Shown: positions 8,005 to 15,827 of the stretch, in pieces
Layout: every line of letters starts with the position of its first letter
Numbering within the stretch: the first letter of the stretch is position 1
NCBI GenBank assembly: GCA_019637875.1
Contig: JAHBUW010000003.1
Location: 62,001 to 126,000 of the forward strand
Reading direction: 5' to 3'
Length of the DNA stretch: 64,000 bases
Source: Pseudobdellovibrionaceae bacterium
GTDB lineage: Bacteria > Bdellovibrionota > Bdellovibrionia > Bdellovibrionales > Bdellovibrionaceae
The notes under the pieces: model-generated
Told to the model about the DNA's origin: nothing
The model's input: only the letters and a program-made list of their open reading frames with translations
Databases searched by the model: none
Made by a program: the position numbers and the translations under genes

Positions 8005-8604
8005 ATGGAAATCTGGATCGGCACGACCAACAAAGGCAAACTTTCGGAGCTGCGGCTGCTCTTCGACAAACACATCCCCGGGATCGTGGTGAAGAGCCTG
8101 TCCGAGCTTCCCTCTTACGTGCAGCCCCCGGAAAACGGCCAGACGTTCCTGGACAACGCCCGCATCAAGGCGCGTTCACTCAAAGCCATGAAGCCCGGCG
8201 TCTGGGTCATGGCCGAAGATTCCGGCCTTGAAGTCGATCTGCTGAACAAACTCCCCGGCATCCACTCGGCTCGTTACGCCGGACCGAAGGCTTCGGATTC
8301 GGAAAATGTCGCCAAACTGCTGAAGATGGTGCAGCTGAAATCCACGGGCGCGACCTCGCGCACGGCGCGCTTTTACTGCTCGCTCGTCGCTTTCGATCCG
8401 TCGGGCGCCGAGCACGTCTTCGACGGCGAAATGAAGGGCGCGATCGCGAAGGCCCCGGTCGGACAACTCGGCTTCGGCTACGACCCCGTCTTCGTCCCCG
8501 AAGGTAAAACCAAGACCCTGGCCGAGCTGGGCCCGGGCTACAAAAACACCCACTCCCACCGCGCGGCCGCGGCGTCCAAACTCATCGCCGTGATGAAGGC
8601 TTAA
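8005..8604 (+). CDS. rdgB: XTP/dITP pyrophosphatase (RdgB/HAM1)
   Basis: A house-cleaning enzyme that hydrolyses dITP, XTP and ITP to the monophosphate and pyrophosphate, keeping deaminated purines out of DNA. At 199 residues it has normal length. The N-terminus IGTTNKGKLSELRLLF holds the TxNxxK substrate motif, EDSGLEVDLLNKLPGIHSAR the catalytic and metal-binding region, GQLGFGYDPVF the base-recognition loop and HSHRAAA the C-terminal signature. It is the second gene after rph and probably shares its promoter. Confidence 0.95.
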   Translation: MEIWIGTTNKGKLSELRLLFDKHIPGIVVKSLSELPSYVQPPENGQTFLDNARIKARSLKAMKPGVWVMAEDSGLEVDLLNKLPGIHSARYAGPKASDSENVAKLLKMVQLKSTGATSRTARFYCSLVAFDPSGAEHVFDGEMKGAIAKAPVGQLGFGYDPVFVPEGKTKTLAELGPGYKNTHSHRAAAASKLIAVMKA

Positions 8605-8621
8605 CTCCGGACTGGACTTAC

Positions 8622-8644
8622 GACCGTGGCCTTCGGCCACGGTC
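8622..8644. other. Perfect 10-bp hairpin after rdgB
   Basis: GACCGTGGCC, a TTC loop and GGCCACGGTC form a perfect hairpin 18 nt after the rdgB stop. There is no T-run, so it is probably a Rho-assisted stop or 3' stabiliser for the rph-rdgB mRNA. Confidence 0.45.
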
Positions 8645-8791
8645 CAAACCACTGGCGCATCTAGCGACAAACCTGGGGTCGCGTCCATATAGACCCGCCG
8701 CAAATCTCTCTCTAAAGTTGGATAAGCACGTCACTTGAGCGCTCCCCAAGAGCGACACATCCGCGCAGATCCGCGCATCTGGAGAGGTTTC

Positions 8792-9565
8792 ATGACCAAG
8801 CAGCTTGTTTTGATGTCGGTACTCACCTTGTCGATCACCGCTTTCGCGAAGCCCCGTCCCGAGCTGAACGAAGCCCAACTGGGAAAACACTTCGAGTTCC
8901 GCGCGAAAGCCCACAAAACGGCGAAAGCCGCTTCGCAAAACCGTAAGCCCGCTTCCAGTGATGAAGTGAACGATATGGCCGATGCGGCCCAACAGGCCGA
9001 GCAGCGCCAGATCCTCGCGGACTTCCGCAAATCGGTCGGGACCTCGTTCCAGATTCTCGAGAAGCTGGGCCAATTCGGAGACAACGGCGCCGTCGCGCGA
9101 ATCCCCGAACTTCTCGCGAAACAGATCGCGAACAAAAAATCCCTGACCTACAAAGCCTTGCGCTACCAGCAAATCTCCTCGATCGACGGTCGTAACTCGG
9201 ATGGCGGCTTCAGCTTCCCCGTCGAGGCGAAAAACATCGCGGTCCTGGGCCCCATCGGCGAAAACGTCGACCTGCGCGAACGCTGCCAATATGACGAAGT
9301 CAAAAAAGAAGAGACCAGCTGCTCGCAGGGCTGGCGCTCATTGAACTACCTGGCGACCGTACATGCGGAAAGCTGCCACAATTCAGGCTGCGATACGACT
9401 CCGGCGATGTTCCAGGTCGCGGTCGCTTACATCCCCGCCGTCTTCGACAGCTCGGTGATGGAAGAGAACGCGAAACCGAAGCTTCTGAAGCGCGCCCGCT
9501 ACGAGGTCACCGTCGAAGCGCTGGTCAGCGTATCGACGATCGACCTGCCGTCGTCATCGAACTAA
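8792..9565 (+). CDS. Secreted protein of unknown function
   Basis: Not recognised as a known family. The 257-residue protein has a signal peptide (KQLVLMSVLTLSITAFAKP), an Ala/Lys/Gln-rich helical first half (residues 20-110) and a more globular second half. The latter has five cysteines between residues 165 and 220 (RCQYD, TSCSQ, ESCHNSGCD), suggesting disulphides outside the cytoplasm. GGAGAGG sits 5 nt before the chosen ATG. It stands alone between a hairpin and a strong terminator, so it is probably a monocistronic envelope or secreted protein. Confidence 0.75.
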   Translation: MTKQLVLMSVLTLSITAFAKPRPELNEAQLGKHFEFRAKAHKTAKAASQNRKPASSDEVNDMADAAQQAEQRQILADFRKSVGTSFQILEKLGQFGDNGAVARIPELLAKQIANKKSLTYKALRYQQISSIDGRNSDGGFSFPVEAKNIAVLGPIGENVDLRERCQYDEVKKEETSCSQGWRSLNYLATVHAESCHNSGCDTTPAMFQVAVAYIPAVFDSSVMEENAKPKLLKRARYEVTVEALVSVSTIDLPSSSN

Positions 9566-9588
9566 TCCGTCTCTAGGAACGAAAAAAC

Positions 9589-9620
9589 GAAAAACGCCGC
9601 AGAATCTGCGGCGTTTTTTT
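9589..9620. terminator. Bidirectional Rho-independent terminator
   Basis: AACGCCGCAG (9593-9602), an AAT loop and CTGCGGCGTT (9606-9615) form a 10-bp stem. Seven Ts follow on the plus strand and A-rich sequence precedes it, giving Ts on the minus strand. It ends the secreted-protein gene and could also stop minus-strand transcription of the STAS gene. Confidence 0.9.
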
Positions 9621-9638
9621 GTTTCAGCGGTGCCGCTC

Positions 9639-9721
9639 TTGCCGTCGCCGCTGAAAGCGTCACGCGCGAGCGGGACGCCGAACTACAACGGCGCTGTTTA
9701 TTGCCGTCGCCGCTTAAAGCG
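9639..9721. repeat. Duplicated 21-bp segment at the 3' end of the STAS gene
   Basis: TTGCCGTCGCCGCT(G/T)AAAGCG occurs at 9639-9659 and 9701-9721 with one mismatch. The second copy contains the STAS-gene stop codon in the TTAAA loop of a CGCCGC/GCGGCG hairpin (9708-9724); the first lies just downstream of the gene. Confidence 0.6.
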
Positions 9722-10121
9722 GCGCCGGTCCCTCGTACAAGCCGGCGGGGCGGCGGTAGAAGTCGCGCAGCGAGAGCTCCGCCAGCGACCGGACGTGGTT
9801 CATCCGGTGCAGGCCCACGAAAACCTCGATCGCGCGGCGAACCGAGTCGGTCGGCGCGATGAGGACGAAGTCGCCCCCGTTTTTACGGGAGTCTTCCGAC
9901 CAACGATAAATTTCCTGCAGAACGCGCAAATTGATGGATTCAGTCGCCGACAGATCCAGCCCCACCTTGCTCAAACTCCGGTAAGGAGCCAGGGCTTCCA
10001 GCAGCTGACGCTCGTTAAAAGCGTTAAACAGCCCGTCCAAATGCAAAATAGTCCACTCGGAGAACTCCGAGACTTTCAGGCTAAAGCTCATGCCCCAGTT
10101 CCGCTCCAATTCTTTGAGCAT
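9714..10121 (-). CDS. STAS-domain protein (anti-sigma-factor-antagonist-like)
   Basis: A 135-residue single-domain protein. After a short N-terminus the STAS pattern is visible: WTILHLDGLFNAFNERQLLEAL, then KVGLDLSATESINLRVLQEI where the conserved phospho-Ser/Thr region lies, then GGDFVLIAPTDSVRRAIEVFVGLHRM. STAS proteins act in partner-switching with HPK-like kinases and phosphatases; no such partner is nearby. Met11 (10091) is an alternative start and would give MSFSLKVSEF, more typical of the family. It is transcribed away from prs. Confidence 0.7.
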   Translation of the reverse strand: MLKELERNWGMSFSLKVSEFSEWTILHLDGLFNAFNERQLLEALAPYRSLSKVGLDLSATESINLRVLQEIYRWSEDSRKNGGDFVLIAPTDSVRRAIEVFVGLHRMNHVRSLAELSLRDFYRRPAGLYEGPAPL

Positions 10122-10156
10122 GTCAAACTAATCCCATGCAAAAAATGACGTCCTTC

Positions 10157-10185
10157 TTGCCCCAACGCCCGCGCTCCGCTAGGGT
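10157..10185 (+). promoter_or_regulatory. Predicted leaderless promoter of prs
   Basis: TTGCCC (10157-10162) and TAGGGT (10180-10185) are separated by 17 nt. The -10 box ends 8 nt before the prs ATG, which lacks a ribosome-binding site. Confidence 0.5.
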
Positions 10186-10193
10186 TCCGGGCC

Positions 10194-11150
10194 ATGACGA
10201 CGGGCTTAAAGATTTTCTCGGGAAGTTCGAATCCTAAACTCGCGCAAAAAATCGCGCAGGCGGCCGGGGTTGAACTCGGATACTGCCAGCTCAGCCAATT
10301 CGCCGACGGCGAAGTTCAGGTCGAGATTCACGAGTCGGTCCGCGGCGAAGACATCTTCATCATCCAGTCGACCTGCCCGCCCGCGAATCAAAACTACATG
10401 GAGCTCTTCATCATGATCGACGCCCTTCGCCGGGCCTCCGCGAAGTCGATCACGGCGGTGATTCCCTACTACGGTTATGCCCGTCAGGACCGCAAAGTTG
10501 CTCCCCGCGCGCCGATCTCGGCGAAGCTGATGGCGGATCTGCTGACCACCGCCGGCGCCAGCCGCGTGGTTTCGGTGGATCTGCACGCCGCCCAGATCCA
10601 AGGTTTCTTCAACGTTCCCGTGGATCACTTGTTCGCGATTCCGACGCTGGCCCGCGCGTGGCGCGAAACCTACGGTTGGGGCCCTGAGTTCGTGGCGGTC
10701 AGCCCCGATGCGGGCGGCGTCGAGCGCACCCGCGCCTTCGCGAAACGCCTCGAGTGCCCGCTCGCCATCATCGATAAACGCCGCTCGGGACCGAACGAGG
10801 CGAAAGCCCTTCACCTGATCGGGGACGTCACCGGCAAAACCGCGATCATCGTGGACGATATGGTCGACACGGCGGGAACCCTGACCCAAGCGGTCGAAAG
10901 CCTCTACAAAAACGGCGCGGCGAAGGTCTTCGCGCTGGCGACCCACCCGGTCCTTTCCGGCCCCGCGGTCAGCCGCCTGATCGAAAGCCCCATCGAAAAG
11001 CTCTGGGTGACCGACACGATTCCGCTCTCGGAAGCTGCTAAGAATAGCGGCAAACTTGAGGTCGTCAGCGTGGCGCCCCTCTTGGCCGAAGCGATCAAGC
11101 GGATCCACGGCAACACCTCGGTGTCGTCGCTTTTCGACGAATCGACGTAA
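10194..11150 (+). CDS. prs: Ribose-phosphate pyrophosphokinase (PRPP synthetase)
   Basis: This cytoplasmic enzyme makes PRPP from ribose 5-phosphate and ATP for purine, pyrimidine, His, Trp and NAD synthesis. The 318 residues match class I length. Visible signatures are FADGEVQVEIHESVRGEDIFI, the ATP-site region IPYYGYARQDRKVAPRAPIS, SVDLHAAQIQGFF, the flexible catalytic loop IDKRRSGPNEAKAL and the PRPP-binding loop AIIVDDMVDTAGTL. It has its own promoter and is followed by weak hairpins before rplY. A divergent second homologue lies at 25618-26538. Confidence 0.97.
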   Translation: MTTGLKIFSGSSNPKLAQKIAQAAGVELGYCQLSQFADGEVQVEIHESVRGEDIFIIQSTCPPANQNYMELFIMIDALRRASAKSITAVIPYYGYARQDRKVAPRAPISAKLMADLLTTAGASRVVSVDLHAAQIQGFFNVPVDHLFAIPTLARAWRETYGWGPEFVAVSPDAGGVERTRAFAKRLECPLAIIDKRRSGPNEAKALHLIGDVTGKTAIIVDDMVDTAGTLTQAVESLYKNGAAKVFALATHPVLSGPAVSRLIESPIEKLWVTDTIPLSEAAKNSGKLEVVSVAPLLAEAIKRIHGNTSVSSLFDEST

Positions 11151-11194
11151 ACCCTCGACAATCAGGGGTTTTCGGAATTTCGGATGTCCGAAAA
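11148..11194 (+). terminator. Weak terminator and inverted repeat after prs
   Basis: Starting at the prs stop codon, AAACCCT pairs with AGGGGTTT (one bulge), followed by four Ts. Immediately after, TTTTCGGA (11169-11176) and TCCGAAAA (11187-11194) form a perfect 8-bp inverted repeat just upstream of the rplY promoter, so it may be a terminator or an rplY operator. Confidence 0.5.
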
Positions 11195-11201
11195 ATGCTT
11201 C

Positions 11202-11231
11202 TTGAACTTTGCGGGGACTTGCCTCTATAAC
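11202..11231 (+). promoter_or_regulatory. Predicted rplY promoter
   Basis: TTGAAC (11202-11207) and TATAAC (11226-11231) are 18 nt apart and lie 37 nt before the rplY ATG, which has GGAG as ribosome site. It would drive the rplY-pth-ychF-amidase operon. Confidence 0.6.
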
Positions 11232-11267
11232 CAAGTCCTTCGATTCTGACCTATTCTGGAGTGATTT

Positions 11268-11933
11268 ATGAGCCAACAGCGCTTTGATTTGAACGTTGAA
11301 TCCCGTCAGCCCGGCAAAGGCACAAGCCGCGGTCTTCGCAACAGCCGCCGCGTTCCCGCAGTCGTTTACGGCTCGGTGAAAAGCCAGCCCATCACTCTCG
11401 AAGAAGGCGCGATCCGCAAATACAACGTCCGCGCGTTCGAGAACGCCCTCTTCACTCTGAAAAGCGAAGACAAAGCCCTGAACAACGTCGTCGTTCTGAT
11501 GAAGTCGGTTCAAGTTCACCCGCTCACTCGCAATCCCCGCCACGTCGATCTGTTTGCCCTCGACCTGAAAAAGGCCGTCCGCATCTCGATCGAAATCAAA
11601 GTGGAAGGGAAAGCGGCAGGGATCGCGGACGGCGGTCTGTTGAACGTCGTCAACCGTCAGATCGAAATCGAATGTCTCCCCACCGAAATCCCCGACGGGA
11701 TCACCGTTGACGTTTCGGCTTTGGGCGTTGGCGATTCGCTCCACGTTTCGGACCTCACTTTGCCCGAAGGTGTGAAACTGATCTCGAGCCCCGATACAAC
11801 GATCGCGGTCGTCAATCTTCAAGAAGAAGAAGCGGCAGCGACTCCCGCAGCCGATGCAGCGGCAGCTCCCGCCGCGGCGGCAGCAGCTCCCGCGAAGGGC
11901 GCAGCGGCTCCCGCAGCTCCGGCGAAGAAGTAA
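11268..11933 (+). CDS. rplY: 50S ribosomal protein L25 (Ctc/TL5 form)
   Basis: This 5S-rRNA-binding protein of the large ribosomal subunit has the long two-domain form. Residues 1-95 are the L25 domain (RGLRNSRRVPAVVYG, VVVLMKSVQVHPLTRNPRHVDL). Residues 96-190 are the TL5 C-terminal beta domain (IECLPTEIPDGITVDVSALGVGDSLHV, then LPEGVKL). The last 30 residues are a low-complexity Ala/Pro tail ending APAKK, probably disordered. It heads the rplY-pth pair that is conserved in many bacteria; pth begins 15 nt downstream. Confidence 0.96.
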   Translation: MSQQRFDLNVESRQPGKGTSRGLRNSRRVPAVVYGSVKSQPITLEEGAIRKYNVRAFENALFTLKSEDKALNNVVVLMKSVQVHPLTRNPRHVDLFALDLKKAVRISIEIKVEGKAAGIADGGLLNVVNRQIEIECLPTEIPDGITVDVSALGVGDSLHVSDLTLPEGVKLISSPDTTIAVVNLQEEEAAATPAADAAAAPAAAAAAPAKGAAAPAAPAKK

Positions 11934-11948
11934 TTTCCGGAGGCCGGC

Positions 11949-12581
11949 ATGAATCGGCACTGGATGATTGTGGGCCTGGGAAATCCAGGCCCCGAATACG
12001 CATTTACCCGTCACAATATCGGATTCATCGCGGTCGATCTTTGGGCCCAGGCTTTGGGCGTCCAGCGCTGGTCGACCGAATCCAAAGCTTTGATCGCCAA
12101 AGCCAAGTGGGCTGATCGCGATGTCCTTTTCGTCAAACCTCAGACCTTCATGAACCGTTCGGGCGAAAGCGTCCAACCGCTCATGGCCTATTACAAAATC
12201 CCGCTCGAGAATTTGCTCGTCGTCCATGACGAACTCGATTTCCCGTTCCAGACGATGAAGCTGCAGAAAAACCGCGGCGCCGGCGGACACAACGGGATCA
12301 AGTCGATCTCGGAGCGCCTCGGAACCCAGGACTACATCCGCATGAAGGTCGGTATCGGCCGCCCCGCGCATCCCGAAATGGAAGTCCACGCGCATGTCCT
12401 GGGTAAATTCTCGAATGAAGAGGGTCAGAAATTGGCCGAGTTCCTCGACTGGTGCGGGGACGGAGCCGAATCCCTTTTACAGGACGGTTTTCCCAAGGCA
12501 TCTTCACTGTTCAACGGCGCGATGAAGGTTGGCGCGGCTTCGGCCGCGACGAAATCCGCGCCCGCCCCCAAGAAGGAGTAA
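11949..12581 (+). CDS. pth: Peptidyl-tRNA hydrolase
   Basis: Releases peptide from prematurely dropped peptidyl-tRNA in the cytoplasm. The N-terminal MIVGLGNPGPEYAFTRHNIGF has the substrate Asn and catalytic His22. FVKPQTFMNRSGESV and LLVVHDELDFPF (with the conserved Asp) are intact, as is NRGAGGHNGIKSI. At 210 residues it is slightly long because of an Ala/Lys-rich tail (about residues 190-210). GGAGG lies upstream of the ATG, and ychF follows after 7 nt in the same operon. Confidence 0.96.
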   Translation: MNRHWMIVGLGNPGPEYAFTRHNIGFIAVDLWAQALGVQRWSTESKALIAKAKWADRDVLFVKPQTFMNRSGESVQPLMAYYKIPLENLLVVHDELDFPFQTMKLQKNRGAGGHNGIKSISERLGTQDYIRMKVGIGRPAHPEMEVHAHVLGKFSNEEGQKLAEFLDWCGDGAESLLQDGFPKASSLFNGAMKVGAASAATKSAPAPKKE

Positions 12582-12588
12582 TTACCCG

Positions 12589-13686
12589 ATGGCTTTGCAA
12601 GTCGGTATCGTCGGTCTGCCCAACGTCGGCAAATCCACTTTGTTCAACGCTCTCACTTCGACCAAAAAAGCGGAAGCCGCGAACTATCCCTTCTGCACCA
12701 TCGATCCGAACGTCGGTGTCGTCACCGTTCCGGATCCGCGCCTGGATCAGATCACTCAATTCATCAAGCCCCAGACGGTCGTCCCCACGATCATCGAGTT
12801 CGTCGACATCGCGGGCCTGGTGAAGGGCGCCTCGCAAGGCGAAGGCCTCGGCAACCAATTCCTGACCCACATCCGTCAGACCGACGCGATCGTGCAGGTC
12901 GTCCGCTGCTTCGACGATCCGAACGTCATTCACGTTTCGGGTTCGGTCGATCCTTTGCGCGACATGGAGATCATCAATACCGAGCTGATGCTCGCGGATC
13001 TGGACAGCGTCGACAAAAAGCTGAAGCGCATCGAAAAGATGGCGAAGTCGGACCCGAAAATGAAAAACGAATTCGAGTGCACCCGCAAGGTTCACGAAGT
13101 TCTCGGCAAGGGCCTCCCCGCGCGCGCGGCGGATCTGGATGAAAACGAACGTCCGTTCCTGCGCGATATGCATCTGCTCACCGCGAAGCCCGTCCTTTAC
13201 GCCTGCAACGTTTCCGAAGAGGATATGGCCAAAGGCGGAAACGCCTGGGTCGAGCAGGTCCGCGCCCGCGCGAAAGAGGAAGGCAACAACGTCGTCGTGA
13301 TCTGCTCGGCGATGGAAGCCGAGATTTCGACGCTGCCGAAAGAGGAACAAGCCGACTTCCTGGCCTCGATGGGTCAGACCGAACCCGGATTGAACCGCCT
13401 GATCCTGGCGGCTTACGAGCTACTGGGCCTGCAGACCTATTTCACCGCCGGTGAAAAAGAAGTCCGTGCGTGGACGATCCGTGCGGGCACGAAAGCCCCG
13501 CAAGCCGCGGCCGTCATCCATACCGATTTCGAAAAAGGTTTCATCCGCGCCGAAACTTATCACTGCTCGGACCTCTTCGCGCTGAAGTCGGAGTCCGCGG
13601 TGAAAGATGCCGGTAAATACCGCTCGGAAGGCAAAGACTACGTCGTGAAAGACGGCGACGTTTTATTCTTCCGCTTCAACGTTTAA
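12589..13686 (+). CDS. ychF: Redox-regulated ATPase/GTPase YchF (OLA1 family)
   Basis: An Obg-related P-loop NTPase of 365 residues that binds ribosomes and usually prefers ATP. G1 is GIVGLPNVGKST, G3 is FVDIAGLVKGASQGEGLGNQFL and the G4-equivalent is LYACNVSEED. The C-terminal TGS-like domain includes LQTYFTAGEKEVRAWTIRAG and the terminal FRFNV typical of the family. AAGGAG at the end of pth serves as ribosome site. The gene order pth-ychF is widespread. Confidence 0.96.
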   Translation: MALQVGIVGLPNVGKSTLFNALTSTKKAEAANYPFCTIDPNVGVVTVPDPRLDQITQFIKPQTVVPTIIEFVDIAGLVKGASQGEGLGNQFLTHIRQTDAIVQVVRCFDDPNVIHVSGSVDPLRDMEIINTELMLADLDSVDKKLKRIEKMAKSDPKMKNEFECTRKVHEVLGKGLPARAADLDENERPFLRDMHLLTAKPVLYACNVSEEDMAKGGNAWVEQVRARAKEEGNNVVVICSAMEAEISTLPKEEQADFLASMGQTEPGLNRLILAAYELLGLQTYFTAGEKEVRAWTIRAGTKAPQAAAVIHTDFEKGFIRAETYHCSDLFALKSESAVKDAGKYRSEGKDYVVKDGDVLFFRFNV

Positions 13687-13695
13687 AGGTGAGTC

Positions 13696-15177
13696 ATGTC
13701 CCTGAGCGAAATCTCCGCCACCGAAATCGCCCGTCGGATTAAACGCCGGGATATCTCGTGTCTGGAAGTCACGGAGTACTTCGTTCAGGAGCAAAAGCGC
13801 TGGAATCCTAAAATCAACGCGGTCGTCGAGAACCGCTGGTCCGACGCGCTCGAGGACGCGCGCGAAAAAGATCGCGAGCTCGCGAGCGTCGACGATCCCC
13901 AATCGCTCCCCGTCCTCTTCGGCGTGCCGATGACGATGAAAGAGATGCTGCAGGTTCAGGGCTACCGCTCAACCCTGGGATCCATTCATCGCCGTCGACT
14001 CGTGCAAACCCGCGACGCTTCGGTCGTCGGGCGCATGCGCCAGGCCGGCGTCACGATCCTGGGCACGACGAACGTTCCCGAGCTGGGCTTCTGGTTCGAA
14101 TGCGAAAACCCCGTTTACGGCCGCACCGTGAATCCCTTCGACCTGACCCGCACCGCGGGCGGAAGCTCCGGCGGCGAGGCCGCGATGATCGCCGCGGGCG
14201 GAAGCCCGATCGGTCTGGGCTCGGACGTCGGCGGGTCGATCCGGATGCCCGCCGGGATGTGCGGGGTCTTCGGTCACAAACCCTCGAACCGCATCGTTCC
14301 CATCACCGGCCACTACCCCGCTTCGTTCGACGTCATCGAATCGCTGAAAGATCCCCGTTACCCGCTGACCTGTTTGGGACCGCTCGCCCGCTCCAGCGAG
14401 GATTTGTGGACGATCATGCGTCTGCTCATCGGTCCGGACGGTTTGGATCAAGAGGTGAAACGCGACTTCAAACTCGGCGCGCCCGTCGAGGATTGGTCGG
14501 ACGCCACCGTCTGGATTTTGCCCGAGCCCTCGATGATGGGCGTGGGCGGAACCTCGAACACGATGGCGCAGGCCGTGCGTTTAGCGGGAAGTTATTTCGA
14601 GTCGCTCGGCGCGCGCGTGCGCGAAATGAAACCCGACGTTCTACGGAACGCGGCCTTCCTGTGGTCGGCGGGACTCAGCGAGGTGCAAGGACGGACCTTC
14701 GAAGTCGCCCTTTTCAATGAAGGCCACGCGAACTTACCCGTCGAAATCTTCCGCAGTCTGTTCGGCATTCGCAACTACACGATGCCCGCCTTGATGACGG
14801 TCGTGACCGAACGTCTGATGGGCGCGAATAAAAGCGAGTGGGAGGGCGTGAACGCCGCCCGGGTCGCGGAACTGCATGCGATGCGCGAAAAATTCAATGC
14901 CTTGCTGCGCGGGAAAAACATCTTCATTTTGCCGACGCATCCCCGCGAGGCTCCGAAAAACGGTTCGACCGTGCGACGTCCTTTGGATTTCGCGATGACC
15001 GGCGTTTTCAATGCGTTGGGACTTCCCGCCACGGCGGCGCCCGTCTCTTGGGAAAACGACCTTCCGCAAAGCGTGCAGATCATCTCGGCCTGGGGACAGG
15101 ATCATATGACCCTGTCCGCGGCGCAGGTTCTGGAAAGCGCGTTCGGCGGCTCGCGCCGCCCGGCCTTTCCGACTTAA
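13696..15177 (+). CDS. Amidase-signature-family hydrolase
   Basis: This 493-residue amidase has the Ser-cisSer-Lys triad: Lys in VPMTMKEM (near residue 81), the cis-Ser in TAGGSSGGEAAMIAAGGS and the nucleophile in SDVGGSIRMPAG. The C-terminal part (MTGVFNALGLPATAAPVSW) also matches. It resembles stand-alone or fatty-acid-amide-hydrolase-like members more than GatA, and no gatB or gatC is adjacent. The true amide substrate is unknown. It is the last gene of the rplY operon, 9 nt after ychF, and converges with the next gene with 3 nt between stops. Confidence 0.88.
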   Translation: MSLSEISATEIARRIKRRDISCLEVTEYFVQEQKRWNPKINAVVENRWSDALEDAREKDRELASVDDPQSLPVLFGVPMTMKEMLQVQGYRSTLGSIHRRRLVQTRDASVVGRMRQAGVTILGTTNVPELGFWFECENPVYGRTVNPFDLTRTAGGSSGGEAAMIAAGGSPIGLGSDVGGSIRMPAGMCGVFGHKPSNRIVPITGHYPASFDVIESLKDPRYPLTCLGPLARSSEDLWTIMRLLIGPDGLDQEVKRDFKLGAPVEDWSDATVWILPEPSMMGVGGTSNTMAQAVRLAGSYFESLGARVREMKPDVLRNAAFLWSAGLSEVQGRTFEVALFNEGHANLPVEIFRSLFGIRNYTMPALMTVVTERLMGANKSEWEGVNAARVAELHAMREKFNALLRGKNIFILPTHPREAPKNGSTVRRPLDFAMTGVFNALGLPATAAPVSWENDLPQSVQIISAWGQDHMTLSAAQVLESAFGGSRRPAFPT

Positions 15178-15180
15178 CGA

Positions 15181-15636
15181 TTACAGACAGCTGGCGGCGA
15201 AAACGCCATTCGAGCAACCCGACGCCACCGCGGTCACCCGCAGTTGGTCCGAGCAGCATTTGGCCGCAAAGATATGATAGGACGAGTGGACGTTCGAAGG
15301 CGCGTTCGACGTGATCGTCACCCCCGTCGAGATACCCTCGATCTCCGAGGCATTCGTCGCGCAGAAGTTATAGGCGGTGCCGATGAGGCTTCCCGACTTG
15401 AAGGGCTCTTCGCCCGCATCCAGACAGGACTTGGCCACGGTGTTCTGGGTCGAAGTGCCGCCCCCACCGGTGTTTTGAGTCTGCGTTTGGGTTTGCGTCT
15501 GCGTTTCGATGAGTGCGGCCTGTTCCAGTTCGGTGACGCGCGCGTCGCTGTAGACGGGCTCGGCACAGTTTTGAAAGGCAATGATCAACGCGAACGATCC
15601 CACGACGAAAAGGCTCTTCCTTACGACTTCTTTCAT
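15181..15636 (-). CDS. FQNC-type lipoprotein of unknown function
   Basis: This 151-residue lipoprotein starts MKEVVRKSLFVVGSFALIIA and has the lipobox AFQNC, where the Cys would be lipidated. FQNC rather than the usual L-A-G-C is recurrent in Bdellovibrio-like secretomes. A QTQTQTQTQ tract and Gly-rich linker (about residues 45-65) precede a Cys-containing domain (KSCLDAGEE, NFCATNASEIEG, AAKCCSDQLRVTAVASGCSNG). The ATG at 15636 has a GGGGGA ribosome site. A second FQNC lipoprotein is at 55487-57070. No function can be assigned. Confidence 0.75.
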   Translation of the reverse strand: MKEVVRKSLFVVGSFALIIAFQNCAEPVYSDARVTELEQAALIETQTQTQTQTQNTGGGGTSTQNTVAKSCLDAGEEPFKSGSLIGTAYNFCATNASEIEGISTGVTITSNAPSNVHSSYHIFAAKCCSDQLRVTAVASGCSNGVFAASCL

Positions 15637-15827
15637 CAGTCCCCCCGACTTCCGGTTCGAAATTGCAACCTGGGTGCCGGTCCGAGACGTCTTATTTTCG
15701 CGCGCGCCTGTCATAAAAGTGACTCTGATTGATCTATCGACAGACCGGTTTTCCCGGGGTGAGACGTTTTCCTAGGGTTTCGCCATCGAACTTTGCTACT
15801 CTTAAAGAGGGGATCAGGAGGCTTGCG

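Noticed and set aside
10220-10240. GTTCGAATCC resembling a tRNA T-loop
   Set aside because: It lies inside the prs coding sequence, and no cloverleaf can be formed around it.
10206-12395. 729-residue open frame on the minus strand
   Set aside because: It runs antisense to prs, rplY and pth, which have clear family motifs; long antisense frames arise from GC-rich codon use.
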